Assembly: GCA_964019695.1 (NCBI GenBank) | Contig: OZ026518.1 | Location: forward strand, 73,835,912 to 73,899,911 | DNA from: Loripinus fragilis | Taxonomy: Eukaryota > Mollusca > Bivalvia > Lucinida > Lucinidae | Direction of reading: 5' to 3' | Length of the DNA: 64,000 bases | Shown: in pieces, positions 1 through 12,214 of the stretch | Position numbering within the stretch: the first letter of the stretch is position 1 | Layout of the letters: every line of letters begins with the position of its first letter | Position numbers and translations under genes: made by a program | The notes under the pieces: generated by a model | What the model was told of the DNA's origin: nothing | Database searches by the model: none | The model's input: only the letters and a program-made list of their open reading frames with translations

Positions 1-1000
1 TAGGATTATGAAATCTTTGACAATTTTGTCTTTTCTCTGAAAGTGTTACAACCTCTGATGGCTACCGCCGGGGGTATGTGAGCTTCGCTCACTTCTTGCT
101 TTATTTAGATTTTTGTTTTTAAAAGTGGACTTTTTGAAGGCTTAAATCATTAATGGACTCACTGAAATCAAAACAAAGTCCCAAAAGCATATAACTGGTC
201 ACATACATAGTGGTCAAGGTATCCAACAAAAAAGGTATTGTTCTTTAGGGCCCAGACCTGTAACTGTTATTCCACAGACCTCCATTTTTAAAGATTTTAA
301 GTAAGCTGTGGTCCTTACAACTCTTTTATCAAAATAAGGCTGCCATAGTATTACAGATTGAACTTAGTTCAATCAATGAGGTACCCTGGTGACCGTCATG
401 TTTTACCCCTTTTTGGCCTCTGAAGGTGGGCACCTTACATGGGAGGAACATTTCATTGAAAAAAATATCAAAAGGTCTTTTTTGTAAGCCACACCTGTTA
501 ACTTAATCAACAAAAGCAGTGAGATGTTATTTTAGAAATTGCAGCAAATATATATCCGTCTAATAAATATGATTTTTCCCTGTATGTTTATTATTGACCA
601 ATCACAAAACACTTTACAACTTAAATGTAGTGCTGAGCTTCCACCAACCTTTTGATACAATCAGTGCCCTTTTTACAATTACAGATCTGTTGAAAACTTA
701 ACCAGAAGGGGGAAAAGACGTTTACCATAACGATCGTGCGTAAGAACTTAACAGTAAAACATCCCCAATTCACAACGCCCTTAATTGGCGAAACGTACCA
801 GTGGGCTTCACATCAGCCAACGTACCTGTGTGATTTTCATTTACCTTATATGGAAAATAATATAAATTGAGGTCTTATGATGGGCATGGCAGGCAGTTTT
901 ATGCCCCCAAAGGAAGGCATATAGTATTCACACTGCCTGTCCTAAGTGTTTGAGTGCTCACATCGTGTCTGGAGCATATCTGCTATATTATTTGAGGTAA
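1..1000. other. Gene-free AT-rich stretch
   Basis: I see no coding region, RNA gene or recognisable element here. The only small structure is a short hairpin near position 78 (GTGAGC with GCTCAC). Open frames are short and lack splice context or protein motifs. Confidence 0.5.
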
Positions 1001-1250
1001 AAATCCCAAAATAGGTGTGTTGATGCATATTGGTGTCGCTGAGCGTCTCGTATCCTTTTGGAGCTACTGTGACCTTTACCTTAACCTATGCTCTCAGATT
1101 TTAAAAAAATCGTGTCCCAAGCATAACTCCTATATTATTTGACATAAAAATCCAACATTTGGTTTGTGGACACATCGTGGGGTCGCTGAGTGTCGCAAAC
1201 TGTTTCTGTGTCACCGTGACCTTGATTTCTGGCCTCAGGTTAAGAAAACA
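1001..1250. repeat. Two degenerate ~135-bp tandem units
   Basis: Two adjacent blocks share the same ordered words: 'catattatttga', 'taaaaatcc', 'gtcgctgag' and 'gtgaccttgat/ttac'. The second block diverges by substitutions and small indels. This is a decayed tandem duplication with no coding signal. Confidence 0.5.
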
Positions 1251-1650
1251 ATCGTAAAAAATTGGCTGTCCAGTGTTGTCTAAAAAGTTTCCTCAAATGA
1301 GTCGAATACTAGAACCATTACATTATGGGGGTGGGGGAATTCGTCAGGTAACTAAGACATATCTTGTTCACTATAGACTATACATGGCCATGCATAAGCC
1401 GGGTGCTTAAGATCCAGCCGCATAAAAAAGAGTAGGTACTCGCTGGAAGCAAGTGTTAAATTGTGAAAAAATCACAACTCGGACGTTAATCATCAAAACT
1501 TATACTAAATGTGCATGGACAAAAGTTCCAAAAGCAAGCACGCAGTGTGCAAGAATACATATAATGATAGGTCTAAACGACCACCAGCTTTTTGAAAAGC
1601 TAATACTTGTCACTTTTTGGTGCGGGCAGCCATGGCCGACCGCTTATATA

Positions 1651-1824
1651 CTGAAGGACTTTAAAACGCACTACCTGCTTAAATGCTAATTTATGTCGAA
1701 AATTGAATATTTTCATTATGTGAAAAATAAAATTGACAAGTTCCGTCATTTAGCTTGCATTGAATAAGAAAATCGAAAGGCTGTGGCTTATAATTGCCGT
1801 GACGTCGCGATAATTCTTATACTC
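1651..1824 (+). mobile_element. Partial copy of the TATA-flanked TIR element
   Basis: Sequence beginning CTGAAGGACTTTAAAACGCA, directly preceded by 'tata', matches the left end and first ~170 bp of the complete element at 17398-18214, with scattered substitutions. Similarity stops near 1824, so the right end is missing. This second copy confirms the left boundary of the family. Confidence 0.7.
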
Positions 1825-1982
1825 ACTATCAGACAAGAAGAACGTCTTTATATTCTTCTAAACAATATGAGGTAGGATACCAAACTCGTGTTAAAAAGTT
1901 TACAAACATATGAAGGAGTTGCTCGCCTTAGTATCGTTGATTGTACATAAAACATAAAATATAAATAGAGGATCTTACATGA

Positions 1983-2102
1983 GTGCTCATGTTTTATTGA
2001 ATTTATTAAACGAGTTGGGGAAAAGCGATAAAATGCGAGGCTTGCCGAGCATATTATTGCTTTTTCGCAACGAGTTTAATAAATTCAATAATACAAGAGC
2101 AC
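1983..2102. repeat. ~120-bp imperfect palindrome
   Basis: The left arm (GTGCTCATG, then TTATTGAATTTATTAAAC) is matched in reverse complement by the right arm ending at 2102. A second nested arm pair (AAAAGCGATA with the inverse ending in TTGCTTTT) surrounds a small loop. The whole unit can fold into one long hairpin, as expected of a small foldback MITE. No clear TSD was found. Confidence 0.6.
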
Positions 2103-2837
2103 GATTGTTAGATTCTATTTATCATATGACATTAAGATTACTTTGAAATCACATTTCTGGCGTAAAAAGGTTATAATTGCGTCATTATGTACGCAACGTG
2201 GTTATGGACGTCATAACGTTTCCCGTAAATCTGTAAATCAATAGTGGTTTATCGATTTTATTGCATGGCGTTATTTGGCTCCCAGACTCGCGGTCATATG
2301 ATAAGCCTATTTTAAACATATGGAAAGTTAGTTCGATATACGATATTCAAATGGAGAAGTTAGTTCGATATTACCAATTCGATATTCAAATCGTGCATTA
2401 AAAGTTAGTTTTGATATTAAATACTTGATATTCGGTAACTTTCCAAAAGCAAAAGAAGGGTTTTGACCCTAATAGGATGAAAAGCAGCGGCAGTTCGAAT
2501 ATCAAATTACGAATTGGTACTTTGATATTCAAAATCATGCATTAAATAATAGTTTTGATTATAAAACCTTGATACTAGTTTTGATAATAAAACCTTGATA
2601 CTAGTAAGATGATAGACAGTGGCAGTTCGAATATCGAATGGTTAATTTGATATTCGAATCATGAATTAAAAGTTAGTTTTGAAATTAAACACTAGAAATT
2701 CGGTAACTTTCCGAATGTCAAAGAATGTTTTTGACCCTAATAAGATGAAAAACAGCGGCACTGTTCGAATATCGAACTACGAATATCGATTTGGTAATTT
2801 AGTCAGGAAAAAATCAGAAAAAGACGCTTACTTAAGA

Positions 2838-2976
2838 AGGTACAGGCATTTTGTGAAGAAAAGGTTTTGAGATACCTATTAGGGGTATTTTGGTATTCTG
2901 AATCCAAAAACCAATGTTGGCAAGCTGAAAAATGGCGTCTTCACTATCTAATTTGCATATTTCCAAGATGGCCGCC
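2838..2976 (+). repeat. Left inner inverted repeat of foldback element
   Basis: This segment contains 'cattttgtgaagaaaag', 'gaatccaaaaaccaatgttg' and 'ctaatttgcatat'. It is the reverse complement of 6517-6660 with modest divergence, so the two pair as an inner stem. Confidence 0.75.
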
Positions 2977-3359
2977 AAATTGAAGAAAAATTCATAAAAA
3001 TCTGTAGAGTAACATGTTAAGGATGCCAAACTGGTACAAATCAATCTAAAACATCTTCTCATGATTTGGGGTCTTCACTGACATCAATTTATGCATTTAG
3101 AATTAAAAAAAAATATGACCAAGAGGTAATCAGGGGAGACAATTCGAGTAAAAATCTTGCTTCCGAGTAAAGGTTTTTTCATAGTAGTCCATGCATAGTA
3201 TCTGGCTCGAATGTGGCAGGAATGATTTCATTAAAATGAGATCTTAAAAACATGCATCGCAATGATATCACTGCAGGAAAATATGGCAATTTAAACAAAA
3301 TTCTGTAAGGTTCAGCTAGGGGAGGGAGTTAATGCGATTTTAAAGAAAGTAGGCATGTA

Positions 3360-5940
3360 CCTAATAATGACGTGTATCTCATCAGCAACTCTGCCTACAC
3401 TATCAAACTTGCTAGCAAACTAATGATAATATATAGTACTTTCATCTGATGGAAAGGTCTGGTATGCAGAATAGTTATCTAATTTGCATATTCATAAATA
3501 CTGATGTAAATTTCAGAAAATAAGGGGAAATTAAAAAAAGCAAACTGAATTCTGCCCCCAAACTGTTCTTGTTGCATGTTATTATATTATCAGTGATACA
3601 ATTTGACAAGTCCTTTCATCCAATAGTCATATATAAAATTATCCTTTTTAAATATTCATGAATATTTATTAAACTAAAAATAGAAGTAAAATCATAGAAT
3701 AACTATCCCTCCCACACACACCTCGGGAGGGGGCTTATTCGACTTACCTTGCACCCAAGGACAATTACTCATGGATGCGAAGGTGTTCAATGGGACCACT
3801 AAATACCAAAAAACTCTTATTGTCTCCGAAAATAACCTATTTGTACTACATAAAATTGCATGGTGTCCATGGCAGCCCATCGGGCACTGTAACTGGGTCA
3901 TTTGCAATCAGGCCCAAGATTGACACTTGCGTGCGTGCCGCACCTATTATCATGGATTTTTCTCTCTTCCACTTATCAAGAAAAACAAGCTGACAGTTAC
4001 TGGCAAAACAAGCTGTCAGTTTCTGGCGAAACAAAATGATCGCTAAATAGCAAATAAAAAACTGGCTAGAACAATTTACCCTTCCTTAATGTGGAAATCC
4101 ACACTATGATTCTAAAGAAAGTGGGTGTAAGTTCAAAATGCAGCAACTCATCCTAGACTACCGACCCTGGTACCAAATTGAAGCCCAAACACAGTTATTT
4201 TATTCAATGTGCTTATATGCAAATTTTCGTTTTTGCATATTCATGAGTATGACTAAAAAATTAAAAATAAAAGAAAAAATCGAAGAAAAAAATAACAGGG
4301 TGTACCTATACACATTACCGATATGTCATTTGCTAGTTATCACAGACTATCAAACTGGGTATCAAATGGAAGCCTAGACAAATAACTTTTACTCAATGGT
4401 ACGATATGCAAATGATCTTCTTTGACTAGTCATTATTTTTTATGAAAACATGAGAAATAAGGGAAAAATGGTTGAAAAAATAAGGAGGTTATGTACAACA
4501 TTACCTAAATGTCAGCAGCTAACTTTTCTAGACTACCAAACTTGTTATCAAATAAAAGTTGAGACATTACACTTAAACTAGCAGTATGATATACAAATGA
4601 TCTAATTTGCATTTTCAAGAATATTTGTGAATACATTAGAGCTAAGAGAAAAAATGTTAGAAACTTTAAAGGGATGTACATACAACAAAGCCCATATATC
4701 AGCTTCGAACTATTCTAAACTTCCCAAATTGGTACCAAATGAAAAGTGAGTCATAGTTCTTTAACACAATAGTCTGATATACAAATCTTATTTACATATT
4801 TGTGAATATAAATGAAAGCATTAAACAAAGACAGAAAAGTTGCAGAAAAATTAAAATGTGTATATCTACAAAATTGCCTATATCTCATCTGCTAATTGTT
4901 CTAGTACCAAATAGATGTAACGACATAGCATATCATATGTCGTGATCGGATATGCAAATCATTTTACAATTATGTTCTTGAATATTTATTTAAATGTTTG
5001 AAATGAGAGAAAAATTGTAATACAATTAAGGGAATGTGCCTACAAAATTACTCATATTGTACCTGCTAATATTTCTAGACTACCACACTTGGTTCCAACT
5101 TAAAGCTAAGACATTTTTCTTTACTCAATAGTCATTATGTGAAATTATCTATTTTTAAATTTATTGATATTAATGTTAACATTAGAAATGAGAGAAAAGG
5201 CGTAGAAAAAATAGTGGAGGTATACTTCTAAAATTACTCCTATCTCATCCTTTAATTGTTCTAGACAATTAATCTTAGTATCATATTAAGGCTGAGACAT
5301 AGTTTTTTATTCCAATGGTCAGATATACATTCATTTTACAAAAATATCCATCGATATTGATGAATACTATAGAAAACTAAAGAAAAAGTGAAAACGAATC
5401 AGTAGGGGTGTAACTTTAAAAAATCATTGATAAATTAATTAAATAATGTGCGTATCAAATAACACTATTATAGAACTTATTCTGGACTTTAATTTGGGAA
5501 CAAGTTTAAAAAGTAAGTGAGTATGAAATCTAGGATAAATAGCAGCTGAGATATGAGTAATTTTGTATGTACATTATATTAATTGTTCTCTAATTTATTC
5601 TTATTTCAAATATTTAATTTATATTCATGAATACAATTTTAAGAAAATTTGCATATTGGACCATTAAGTAAACAGGCTATGTATTAGCATTAAATTGGTA
5701 CCACGGCTGGTAGTATAGGATAGTAAGCAGCTGAGATATAGATAAATTTGCATGTACACCCCCTTATTTTTATACGATTTTTCTCATATTTCTAAAGTTT
5801 ACATTAATATTTATGAATATGCAAATATCAAATTCGCACATCTGAACATTGAATGAAAGTCCTATGTCTTAACAATCAGTTTGAACCAGATTTAAAAGAC
5901 TTTGGATGAGTTGCTGCTGAGATATGAGAACTTTTGTAGG
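3360..5940. repeat. Array of ~185-bp degenerate units with orientation switch
   Basis: Units recur at roughly 3360, 4120, 4305, 4490, 4680, 4860, 5040 and 5220. Each has a 'tacaaaattac..tatctcat' start, a 'ctagactaccaaacttggt' core, a 'gatatgcaaat' segment and an 'atgagagaaaaa' end. From about 5560 the same words appear in reverse complement ('agctgagatatgag', 'tttgtatgtaca'). The switch of orientation near the middle makes the array itself foldback-capable. No coding signal. Confidence 0.6.
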
Positions 5941-6516
5941 GACATCACCATTCTTTAGAAGCATATTATGCGGTGCCATGGAAACCATGCGACTTCACAT
6001 AGCTCAAATGGGTTTATTCTTTAGGGCAATATTTTTCCCCATTTAGGTGTCTCCCAAAACAATTTGACACACATTAGATGTTTTCCTGATAGTGCAAGGT
6101 TGGTTTAATTAGACCCTAGGGTACTAAGGAATGTGCATGCTGTTACTTTTTATAGATTCAAAATGAACCATATATTTGGGTATGTACATTATGACATATT
6201 TATTTTAAAACAAAACAACTTGTTGATTATCAAAGCTTCTTTCTCATTTATTACTTGAAAAGCTGGAAAACAGTCCAAAATCCTGCTATGAATAAAACTA
6301 ACATTTAAATAGCAGGATACCGAATAAGGCACTTTTGTATATGATTTTATAGACTAAACGGACATTTATTACCATGAATATGGTAATATAATGGATTATC
6401 TATGTAAATTGCCGCCAAAACCATGTACTCTATTAGGACATGATACAAATGATTTGGATACAAAAACATTGTCAAGAAATAAAATATTTCAGTCATATGA
6501 CAAATTCCATGATTTT

Positions 6517-6660
6517 TTGCGGCCATTTTGAAAATATGCAAATTAGGTCATTAAGACGTCATTTCTCAGCTTGTCAACATTGGTTTTTGGATTCAGCGTA
6601 CCAAATTACCCCTAATCAAGGTGCCAAACCCTTTTCTTCACAAAATGACTGTACTTGTTA
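6517..6660 (-). repeat. Right inner inverted repeat of foldback element
   Basis: Reverse complement of 2838-2976; it keeps 'caacattggtttttggattc' and 'cttttcttcacaaaatg'. See the element at 2325-6957. Confidence 0.75.
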
Positions 6661-7091
6661 ACTTTTGTGATTTTTTTCCTGAATAATTTGATTTAAAATC
6701 GTGCATTACAAGTTAGTTTTGCTATTAAAAACTTGATATTCGGTAACTTTCCGAATGCCAAAGAAGGTTTTTGACCCTAATAAGATGATCAACATTGGCA
6801 GTGCGAATTTCGAATATCGCACTAACTTCTCCATTTGAATATCGAACTAATTTCTCCATTTGAATCTCGAACTAACTTCTCCATTTAAATTTCGAATATC
6901 GAACTAACTTTTCCATTTGAATATCGAACTAACTTACTTCTAATTGCTGATGTTGAAATACACTAATATGCAAATTGAAGAAACAATGCAAGCGTTCAGA
7001 GCGCGAACCTTTTCGACCCTCTATACACTGGCCCCGGAATCTTTTGGATTTTACGTGGGTAGAAATTGCGACATAACGTTCATAATATAGG

Positions 7092-7232
7092 GATCACACA
7101 TGATTTTTTCATGCATTGACATTTGCCGGGTCCTGACGAAGCTGTTTGAACACGAGGCCATTAGGCCGAGTGTTAAAACATCGTCCGAGGGACCCGGCAA
7201 GTGTTAATACAATGTAACAAACATGTGTGATC
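7092..7232. mobile_element. ~140-bp hairpin MITE
   Basis: The outer arms ATCACACATG and CATGTGTGAT enclose a nested, longer palindrome at about 7131-7200 (TTGCCGGGTCC...GGACCCGGCAA, then AACACGAGGCC/GGCCGAGTGTT). The whole unit folds as two stacked stems. No ORF and no certain TSD. It looks like a small foldback MITE, but the family cannot be named. Confidence 0.6.
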
Positions 7233-7950
7233 GTTATTCTTGCAAATTGTACCTTATTTTAGCATAAACCGCGCTGAAAACGTCGCTTAAACATCAAATA
7301 TTCCTTTTCTTACACTTGATTTCTCAAAACAATATGGCATCAGCGTCAACTTTTCGAACGTCATTTCGACGCCACAAAGTCATATATATGCGTGCAACGT
7401 TTTCGCGAACGAAGGCATTGGAGAAATGATCAGTCTAGGCCGCAACGCTTTCCAGGGTAACGCCATGCATGAAATCAGGGCCCAGTTAAGGCTTCTTCAA
7501 TTAAAAGCCATGTTCAAACAGCAAGTGAATCTCATGATTTGAACATAGATTTTGCGGCTTCAAACAGCTTGGCGTAATGAATTCCCATGCAAGAAAGTAA
7601 CTTTGACGTATCTTAAGTAACATTGTGGCAATGTTTCTATCTTTATTACTCAAAATTCTGAGATAAACAGATGTGCACTGGGACATTCGTTGTAGACTGC
7701 CGCCATTTTCAATGAAAGTAATATCGAGATAATAATATGTGCTCAATAAACTTAAAACAATGGATGTTCAGAAATGTATAAATTTTTTATAGGAAAAGTA
7801 TTACATTTGAATCAGATTTAATGAGCGGTGCCTTGAGAAATGACGCACGAACAACAAAGGCGCATATCAGCCGATGTATCTGCGCATTCTGATCAACGTA
7901 ACAGTTAACCGCTGAATAGAAAATACACTTGTATACCATTGTGCACTTGC
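7233..7950. other. No gene recognised
   Basis: Low-complexity, AT-rich intergenic sequence. Short open frames on both strands carry no recognisable motif or splice context. Confidence 0.4.
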
Positions 7951-9030
7951 TAACGGTGTAACGGAACGTGATTTTTCTCTGCTGATCAAAATGGCCACCA
8001 GAGCTAAAAAAATAGACTTATTTATATGCCTTCTCAGTCTGTTCTACTGTCCTACCAGTCAAGAGTGACAGTGACGTCATGTTTTGTTTACAAAGTTATC
8101 AGGGGCTTATAATCGATAGATCGCTTGTGTATTAATCCTATCCTCATGATAGGATTAATACACAAGTGATCTATTGATTCGTGTTAGCTCAAGTGGAGTG
8201 TACAAGATACTGTTTACTTAACAATTGCAAACGAAGTATAACGTCACTGTCACTCTTGGTTGGCACGACATTACCATAACTGCACAAATCGTTTTGCTCC
8301 ACTGAACAAAATGGCCGTGCCGCCAAGCTAAATAAACAATATCTCCTCCAAATGTAAAATAATTTCACATGAATGTTCCCAGTTATGCCATCTTCTAAAA
8401 AAGCACATATGATTTTGCTCTTCTAATCAAAATGGCAACCAAAGCTAAAAATGTACGTATCTTTTAACGACTTCTCCCCCTTAACCATTTGCCCTAATGC
8501 AAATTTATTTCACAGATAAATCCTCATTATGCCCTCTACCAAAAATGCTCAAACGGGTTTGCTGTACTGAACAAAAAGGCCGCTGCAGCTAATATTAGAA
8601 ATATCTTCAAATCGACATCTTCTTGTGAACCCTTAGCCTGAATTCAAAATTATTTCACAGAAATATTCCTCATAATTCCCTCTACCACAATTGCTCAAAC
8701 GGTTATGCTCATCTGAACAAAACGGCCACCAGAGCTAAAAATAGAAAAATCTTTAAACGAAATCTCTTACTTACCGACTGGTCAAAATATGTTCCTCTTG
8801 ATGCCTCTAAGTTAAAATTGCAAAAATGGTTCCACTCACATGAACAAACTAGCCACCTAAACTAAATTTAGAAGAGATAACTTTAAATGGCATCTGCTCT
8901 ATAAAGAACCTCTGGTCCATATTTAGATAATTTCTCGCAAAATTCCCCATTCAGCCCTCTACCAAAATTACACAATTCGTTCCTCTCTTATAAATAAAAT
9001 GGCTGCCAGAGCTTAAATTTGAATTTAAAA
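7950..9030. repeat. Degenerate ~150-bp tandem repeat array
   Basis: At least five units share the ordered words 'gctctactgaacaaaatggcc', 'agagctaaaaat', 'aaatatcttta', 'cgacatctc', 'aattatttcacag' and 'tcctcattatgccctctacc'. A further partial unit ('cgacatctccttctgaacca') lies at about 9698, beyond the SINE at 9056-9391 and its flank. The array is noncoding, and a palindromic MITE (8052-8266) sits inside it. Confidence 0.6.
8052..8266. mobile_element. ~215-bp palindromic MITE
   Basis: The outer arms (AAGAGTGACAGTGACGTCAT on the left, its near-exact reverse complement at about 8240-8260) flank an inner, nearly perfect palindrome at 8111-8179. That inner palindrome centres on CCTATCCTCATGATAGG, with arms running out to ATCGATAGATC and its imperfect inverse. 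The length and the absence of an ORF fit a foldback MITE. It interrupts the tandem repeats around it. Confidence 0.7.
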
Positions 9031-9055
9031 AAAAAACTACCATAAAAACCATGCG

Positions 9056-9391
9056 AGCCGGGCCGCGTAGCGCAGTCGGTAAGGTGTCTGGCTACAGATG
9101 CGTGTCTGACTGCAGATCCAGGGGTCGCTAGTTCGATCCCCGTCCGGTCCCATACTTTCGTGAAGATTTATCATGAAATGATTTCTACGGTCATTCTCCT
9201 CCCTTCCGCTGATTCATTCAAGAAGGGTTGTTGTCAGTTACAAGCGAAAGTATGTGCACGAATTACTGGTTAACCGCTTGTTCAAGCCTGCCCAGGAAAA
9301 AAATGTGGTTAGGTGAACTGACCGTCCCGCAATGACCATAGCTGTTGACTTGGGACGTAAAGCAACAAAACAAACAAACAAACAAAAAAAA
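9056..9391 (+). mobile_element. tRNA-derived SINE, complete
   Basis: The head has a plausible tRNA-like pol III promoter: an A box (TAGCGCAGTCGG) at about 9068 and a B box (AGTTCGATCCC) at about 9130. A ~200-bp body follows, then a stem-loop with arms CGTCCC and GGGACG and a tail GTAAAGCAACAAAACAAACA of CAAA repeats. CATGCG at 9050-9055 and again at 9392-9397 is a candidate short TSD. The same family occurs inverted at 30916-31231 and 16843-17005. It is not a functional tRNA gene: the body is far too long and the cloverleaf is incomplete. The tail resembles that of the LINE at 40.8-64 kb. Confidence 0.85.
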
Positions 9392-9397
9392 CATGCG

Positions 9398-9785
9398 TGG
9401 ATACAGAAAGGTTTGCCAGAGGAGGTTCAACTTTGACAACGTTTTTTTTTCTTTCTTTTTTTTATTTGATGAGAGGAGAGAAGATCCAAATACCACAATA
9501 TGTGAGCCAACATCAGCCCGCCAAATGGTGTTTCGCTGGGGTGCCGATAATGGCCAAACATTGAATGCTGGCTTGTAAGCCTGGTGCTTTTTCAGGGGAT
9601 CCGGACCGGTATTGCTATGAAACCCTATATTTTTGTGATTTTTCAGGGGCGTCCGGACCCCCTGCCCACCCACCCTCCCCTACTGGATCCGCCCATGAAA
9701 ACGACATCTCCTTCTGAACCACTGGCCAAAATTCAGAACAAGTAGCCCAATGGGCAACGATCGCTCACCATGGAGCCGGCATAAT
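9398..9785. other. Intergenic sequence between repeats
   Basis: Holds a T-rich run near 9441 and a partial unit of the 7950-9030 repeat at about 9698-9730. Open frames on both strands here are antisense shadows of SINE and repeat sequence, not genes. Confidence 0.4.
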
Positions 9786-9789
9786 GTTT

Positions 9790-10110
9790 GGAGACACCAT
9801 AATTTACGATGCTCAAGGGTAGGTAACTCTGAACTTGAAACAATGACCAGAAATTAATTCAAAACATAAGATATTATTTATGCCAGTTCTAGTTATCTGC
9901 AAGTCTTAAAAGGTCTGAATAAAACCTGGTGAATGAATTATTTTCGGATGCTCAAAGGGCAGCTAACTCCGTAGTCAGTGATGGGGTCTGTCCAAAATTC
10001 AAACTCGTCCATACTTTTATGTATTTTGTCCTGATAACCTCCTTAAATGAACAATGAAGGCGCTAGAGTGGTCACAACATTATAGTCCGAGAGCCCATAA
10101 TAGGTTTAAT
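9790..10110. repeat. Two outlying units of the 14.8-16.7 kb tandem repeat
   Basis: The words 'gatgctcaaagggcagctaact', 'aattcaaactc' and 'aatgaaggcgctagagtggt' appear in the same order as in the larger array at 14840-16735. This shows the repeat is dispersed as well as tandem. Noncoding. Confidence 0.65.
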
Positions 10111-10580
10111 CAAGTGGTTGAGGCCAAAAGATTTGAAGGTGTGTTCTTATGTAGAAAAGTGTGCTAAAGAAGCTCTAGCGATAAGGCGTGTATTTTCCCT
10201 AGTTGACACGATTACAAAAACCGAATTTTCAAACTGCACTCTTGTTTTTAAAATTGGTGCGGTTCGGCAGCAAAATATGCAAAGTAAGCATCAAAATACG
10301 TTTCAAAGCAATTTCTTATTAGCAAAGCAGTAAAAATTTGCGCTTTCTTTCCCCATCCCTCATTTTACGTCTTTCTACTGGGTGCAATTTTGACAAGACT
10401 TTGAGTAAATGCATTGCTAGTGTTTAAAAAGTAAAAGTGCTAAACTGTAAAGGATAGAAGTGCTATTCTTTTCCTAAACTTTACAATATCCTTCCTGTGC
10501 ATGCGTATGAAATATACTTAAAATTGTGACGTTTGTCACTGGAAAGGTGAAACTGGTGTCTTTCAGTTTGTTTTTAGATG

Positions 10581-10678
10581 CTTTCCCCCCTAGACCCAAG
10601 ATGCCCTTTGGACAATGACATGTCGCTATAAACATATACAACATATATAAAGGGCGTCTTGGGTCTAAGGGGGGAAAG
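10581..10678. repeat. 98-bp hairpin with 29-bp arms
   Basis: The left arm (CTTTCCCCCCTAGACCCAAG then ATGCCCTTT) is matched by the right arm ending at 10678, with only a couple of mismatches and a single-base bulge. The ~40-bp loop is AT-rich. It may be a minimal MITE; flanking duplications are unclear. Confidence 0.65.
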
Positions 10679-10679
10679 G

Positions 10680-11300
10680 GGTTGTAGAAGCCAAAGAAGA
10701 CATCAAACATCTGACAAAGATAGACTGCTTTGCCAAATGGTCATTTTTATTGTACATCAACTGCATAAAAATATATTTTTACTCTATCGTGATAGACCAT
10801 TTGTTTACCTTAGTGTAACGGTCTATTTCACATACATGTTACTGAAATAACAAGCACAGTTGATGATCATAATAAATTCTCATTTAAAACGAAGTAGGAT
10901 TATTATATGCATTACGAACAAAAACGATTATAATATACGGACTAGGCTGGAAGGGTGCATATACGGCTGGTCTATGAGCATTTGTTGAATGTGCCTAGTG
11001 TCCCCAGTCCTTATTTCAACAATAAAACGAACACCTCATTTAGGGAAATGGTACGCCTTATCGCTAGAAATCCTTCAAAAATCAAACTCTTAAAAAAAAT
11101 CGGCTGGTACACAAAAGTGCTATGCGCAACAGAATACCCCCGGGGTATGCAATATCTCAAAATATCGCTAAAATGGGGGTTCCCTTGCAGGTTTATAATT
11201 TAAACCATGTAATATTAGTAGTTAAATGCAAATTTTGGCAGCAAACAATATATAATGATCAATGTTTAATATAAAAATAAGACATGCCAAGGAAGCTTTC
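10680..11300. other. No gene recognised
   Basis: AT-rich sequence with short open frames only. Nothing in codon pattern, motifs or splice signals supports a gene. Confidence 0.4.
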
Positions 11301-11308
11301 TAACACTA

Positions 11309-11762
11309 CAATATAGCAATTTATATAGCCCACGAAAACTAATGACTTTTGATTCTGGTTATCGGATGATTTTTAATTCCCTTAAGCTAGAGAAGATATA
11401 TAATTCAATCTTATGTAATACAATGCTGCTGTAATCGACAATTATTGTAGTTTTAAAAAATGATAGAGTATGGCCAAAAATGCATAATCACAGACTGCAG
11501 GCCAGCCCATGGCACCGTGGGGAAGTGTGACGAAGTAGGCATAATCCAAGCTCGTACAGTACAATGTATATTTCAAGTTCCTTTTCCTTTCAATGAGAAT
11601 AAATAATGCTCAGATAAGACTAAGATTTGGCTGGATATTTGCCCAGTCTTTTAGTTTCTAAGCTGTGGACTCTATGTATAGCTAACTATCACTATTTGGC
11701 CAGCCACGACTGAACAGACTGTGCTGGTCAATATTCCCCATGGTTTATATTCTATAACCTAG
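11309..11762 (+). repeat. Left terminal inverted repeat
   Basis: Pairs with 14377-14822 in reverse complement over ~450 bp with moderate divergence. Shared words include 'tagagtatggccaaaaatgc' and 'agactgcaggccagcc'. Confidence 0.75.
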
Positions 11763-12214
11763 GAATTACGTGATAAAGAATGGATGAGTAAGGAAAAAGT
11801 GAGATGATCAGAAAAAAAACACACACACTGAAGACCAACTTACAGCACCGTGAGGAAGAGCTACAAGACACCAGGAAGACAAAGTATTGCAACCAGCTCT
11901 CTCTTCCCCATCAATATGATTGCAAAACTTGAAAGCACACATAGCAATGTACAAAAAACATGGAACAAACACAGAACCCCACAATGGGAGCAACAATCAA
12001 CAACGAATCAACAACAACCAAACCGCCCCCTTAGAACGACCAATCCCTTCCTTGTTATTTGTACGGAAAAGCAATATAGTAAGAACGTCAGTAAAGATGC
12101 ATTTGAAAACAATACAAGGTTGAAAAATTAGTTCACAAGCATGCTTAACATGCAAAACGATATAGGTATCAGCTTCTACATTGTGTCAATTTAGGTCTAA
12201 GACATCTTGACATG
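11763..12214. other. Interior of the TIR element, no gene
   Basis: Open frames exist on both strands, including a 93-codon plus frame from 11850. Their composition is Asn/Gln/Thr-rich with no recognisable domain, and they overlap each other, so I do not call them genes. Confidence 0.35.

Larger units (their letters stand above)
2325..6957. mobile_element. Large foldback-type element, ~4.6 kb
   Basis: The outer ends consist of short iterated motifs in inverted orientation: 'gttagttcgatattcaaatgg' type words at 2325-2400 and their reverse complements at 6810-6957. A block starting near 'acttgatattcggtaacttt' followed by 'tttttgaccctaataagatg' occurs near 2430, 2690 and 6730. Further in, 2838-2976 and 6517-6660 are ~140-bp inverted copies. 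The interior holds ~185-bp repeat units, plus-oriented on the left and minus-oriented on the right. Nested inverted repetition of this kind fits a foldback element. No transposase was found, so it is presumably non-autonomous. Exact ends and TSD are uncertain. Confidence 0.6.

Noticed and set aside
9056..9160. Functional tRNA gene
   Set aside because: A and B boxes are present, but the body continues into a SINE with a CAAA tail and a candidate TSD, and a full cloverleaf cannot be formed.
11850..12131. 93-codon plus-strand ORF as a gene in the TIR element
   Set aside because: Asn/Gln/Thr-rich, overlapped by another frame, no homologous block. The minus-strand family remnant is the real coding trace.
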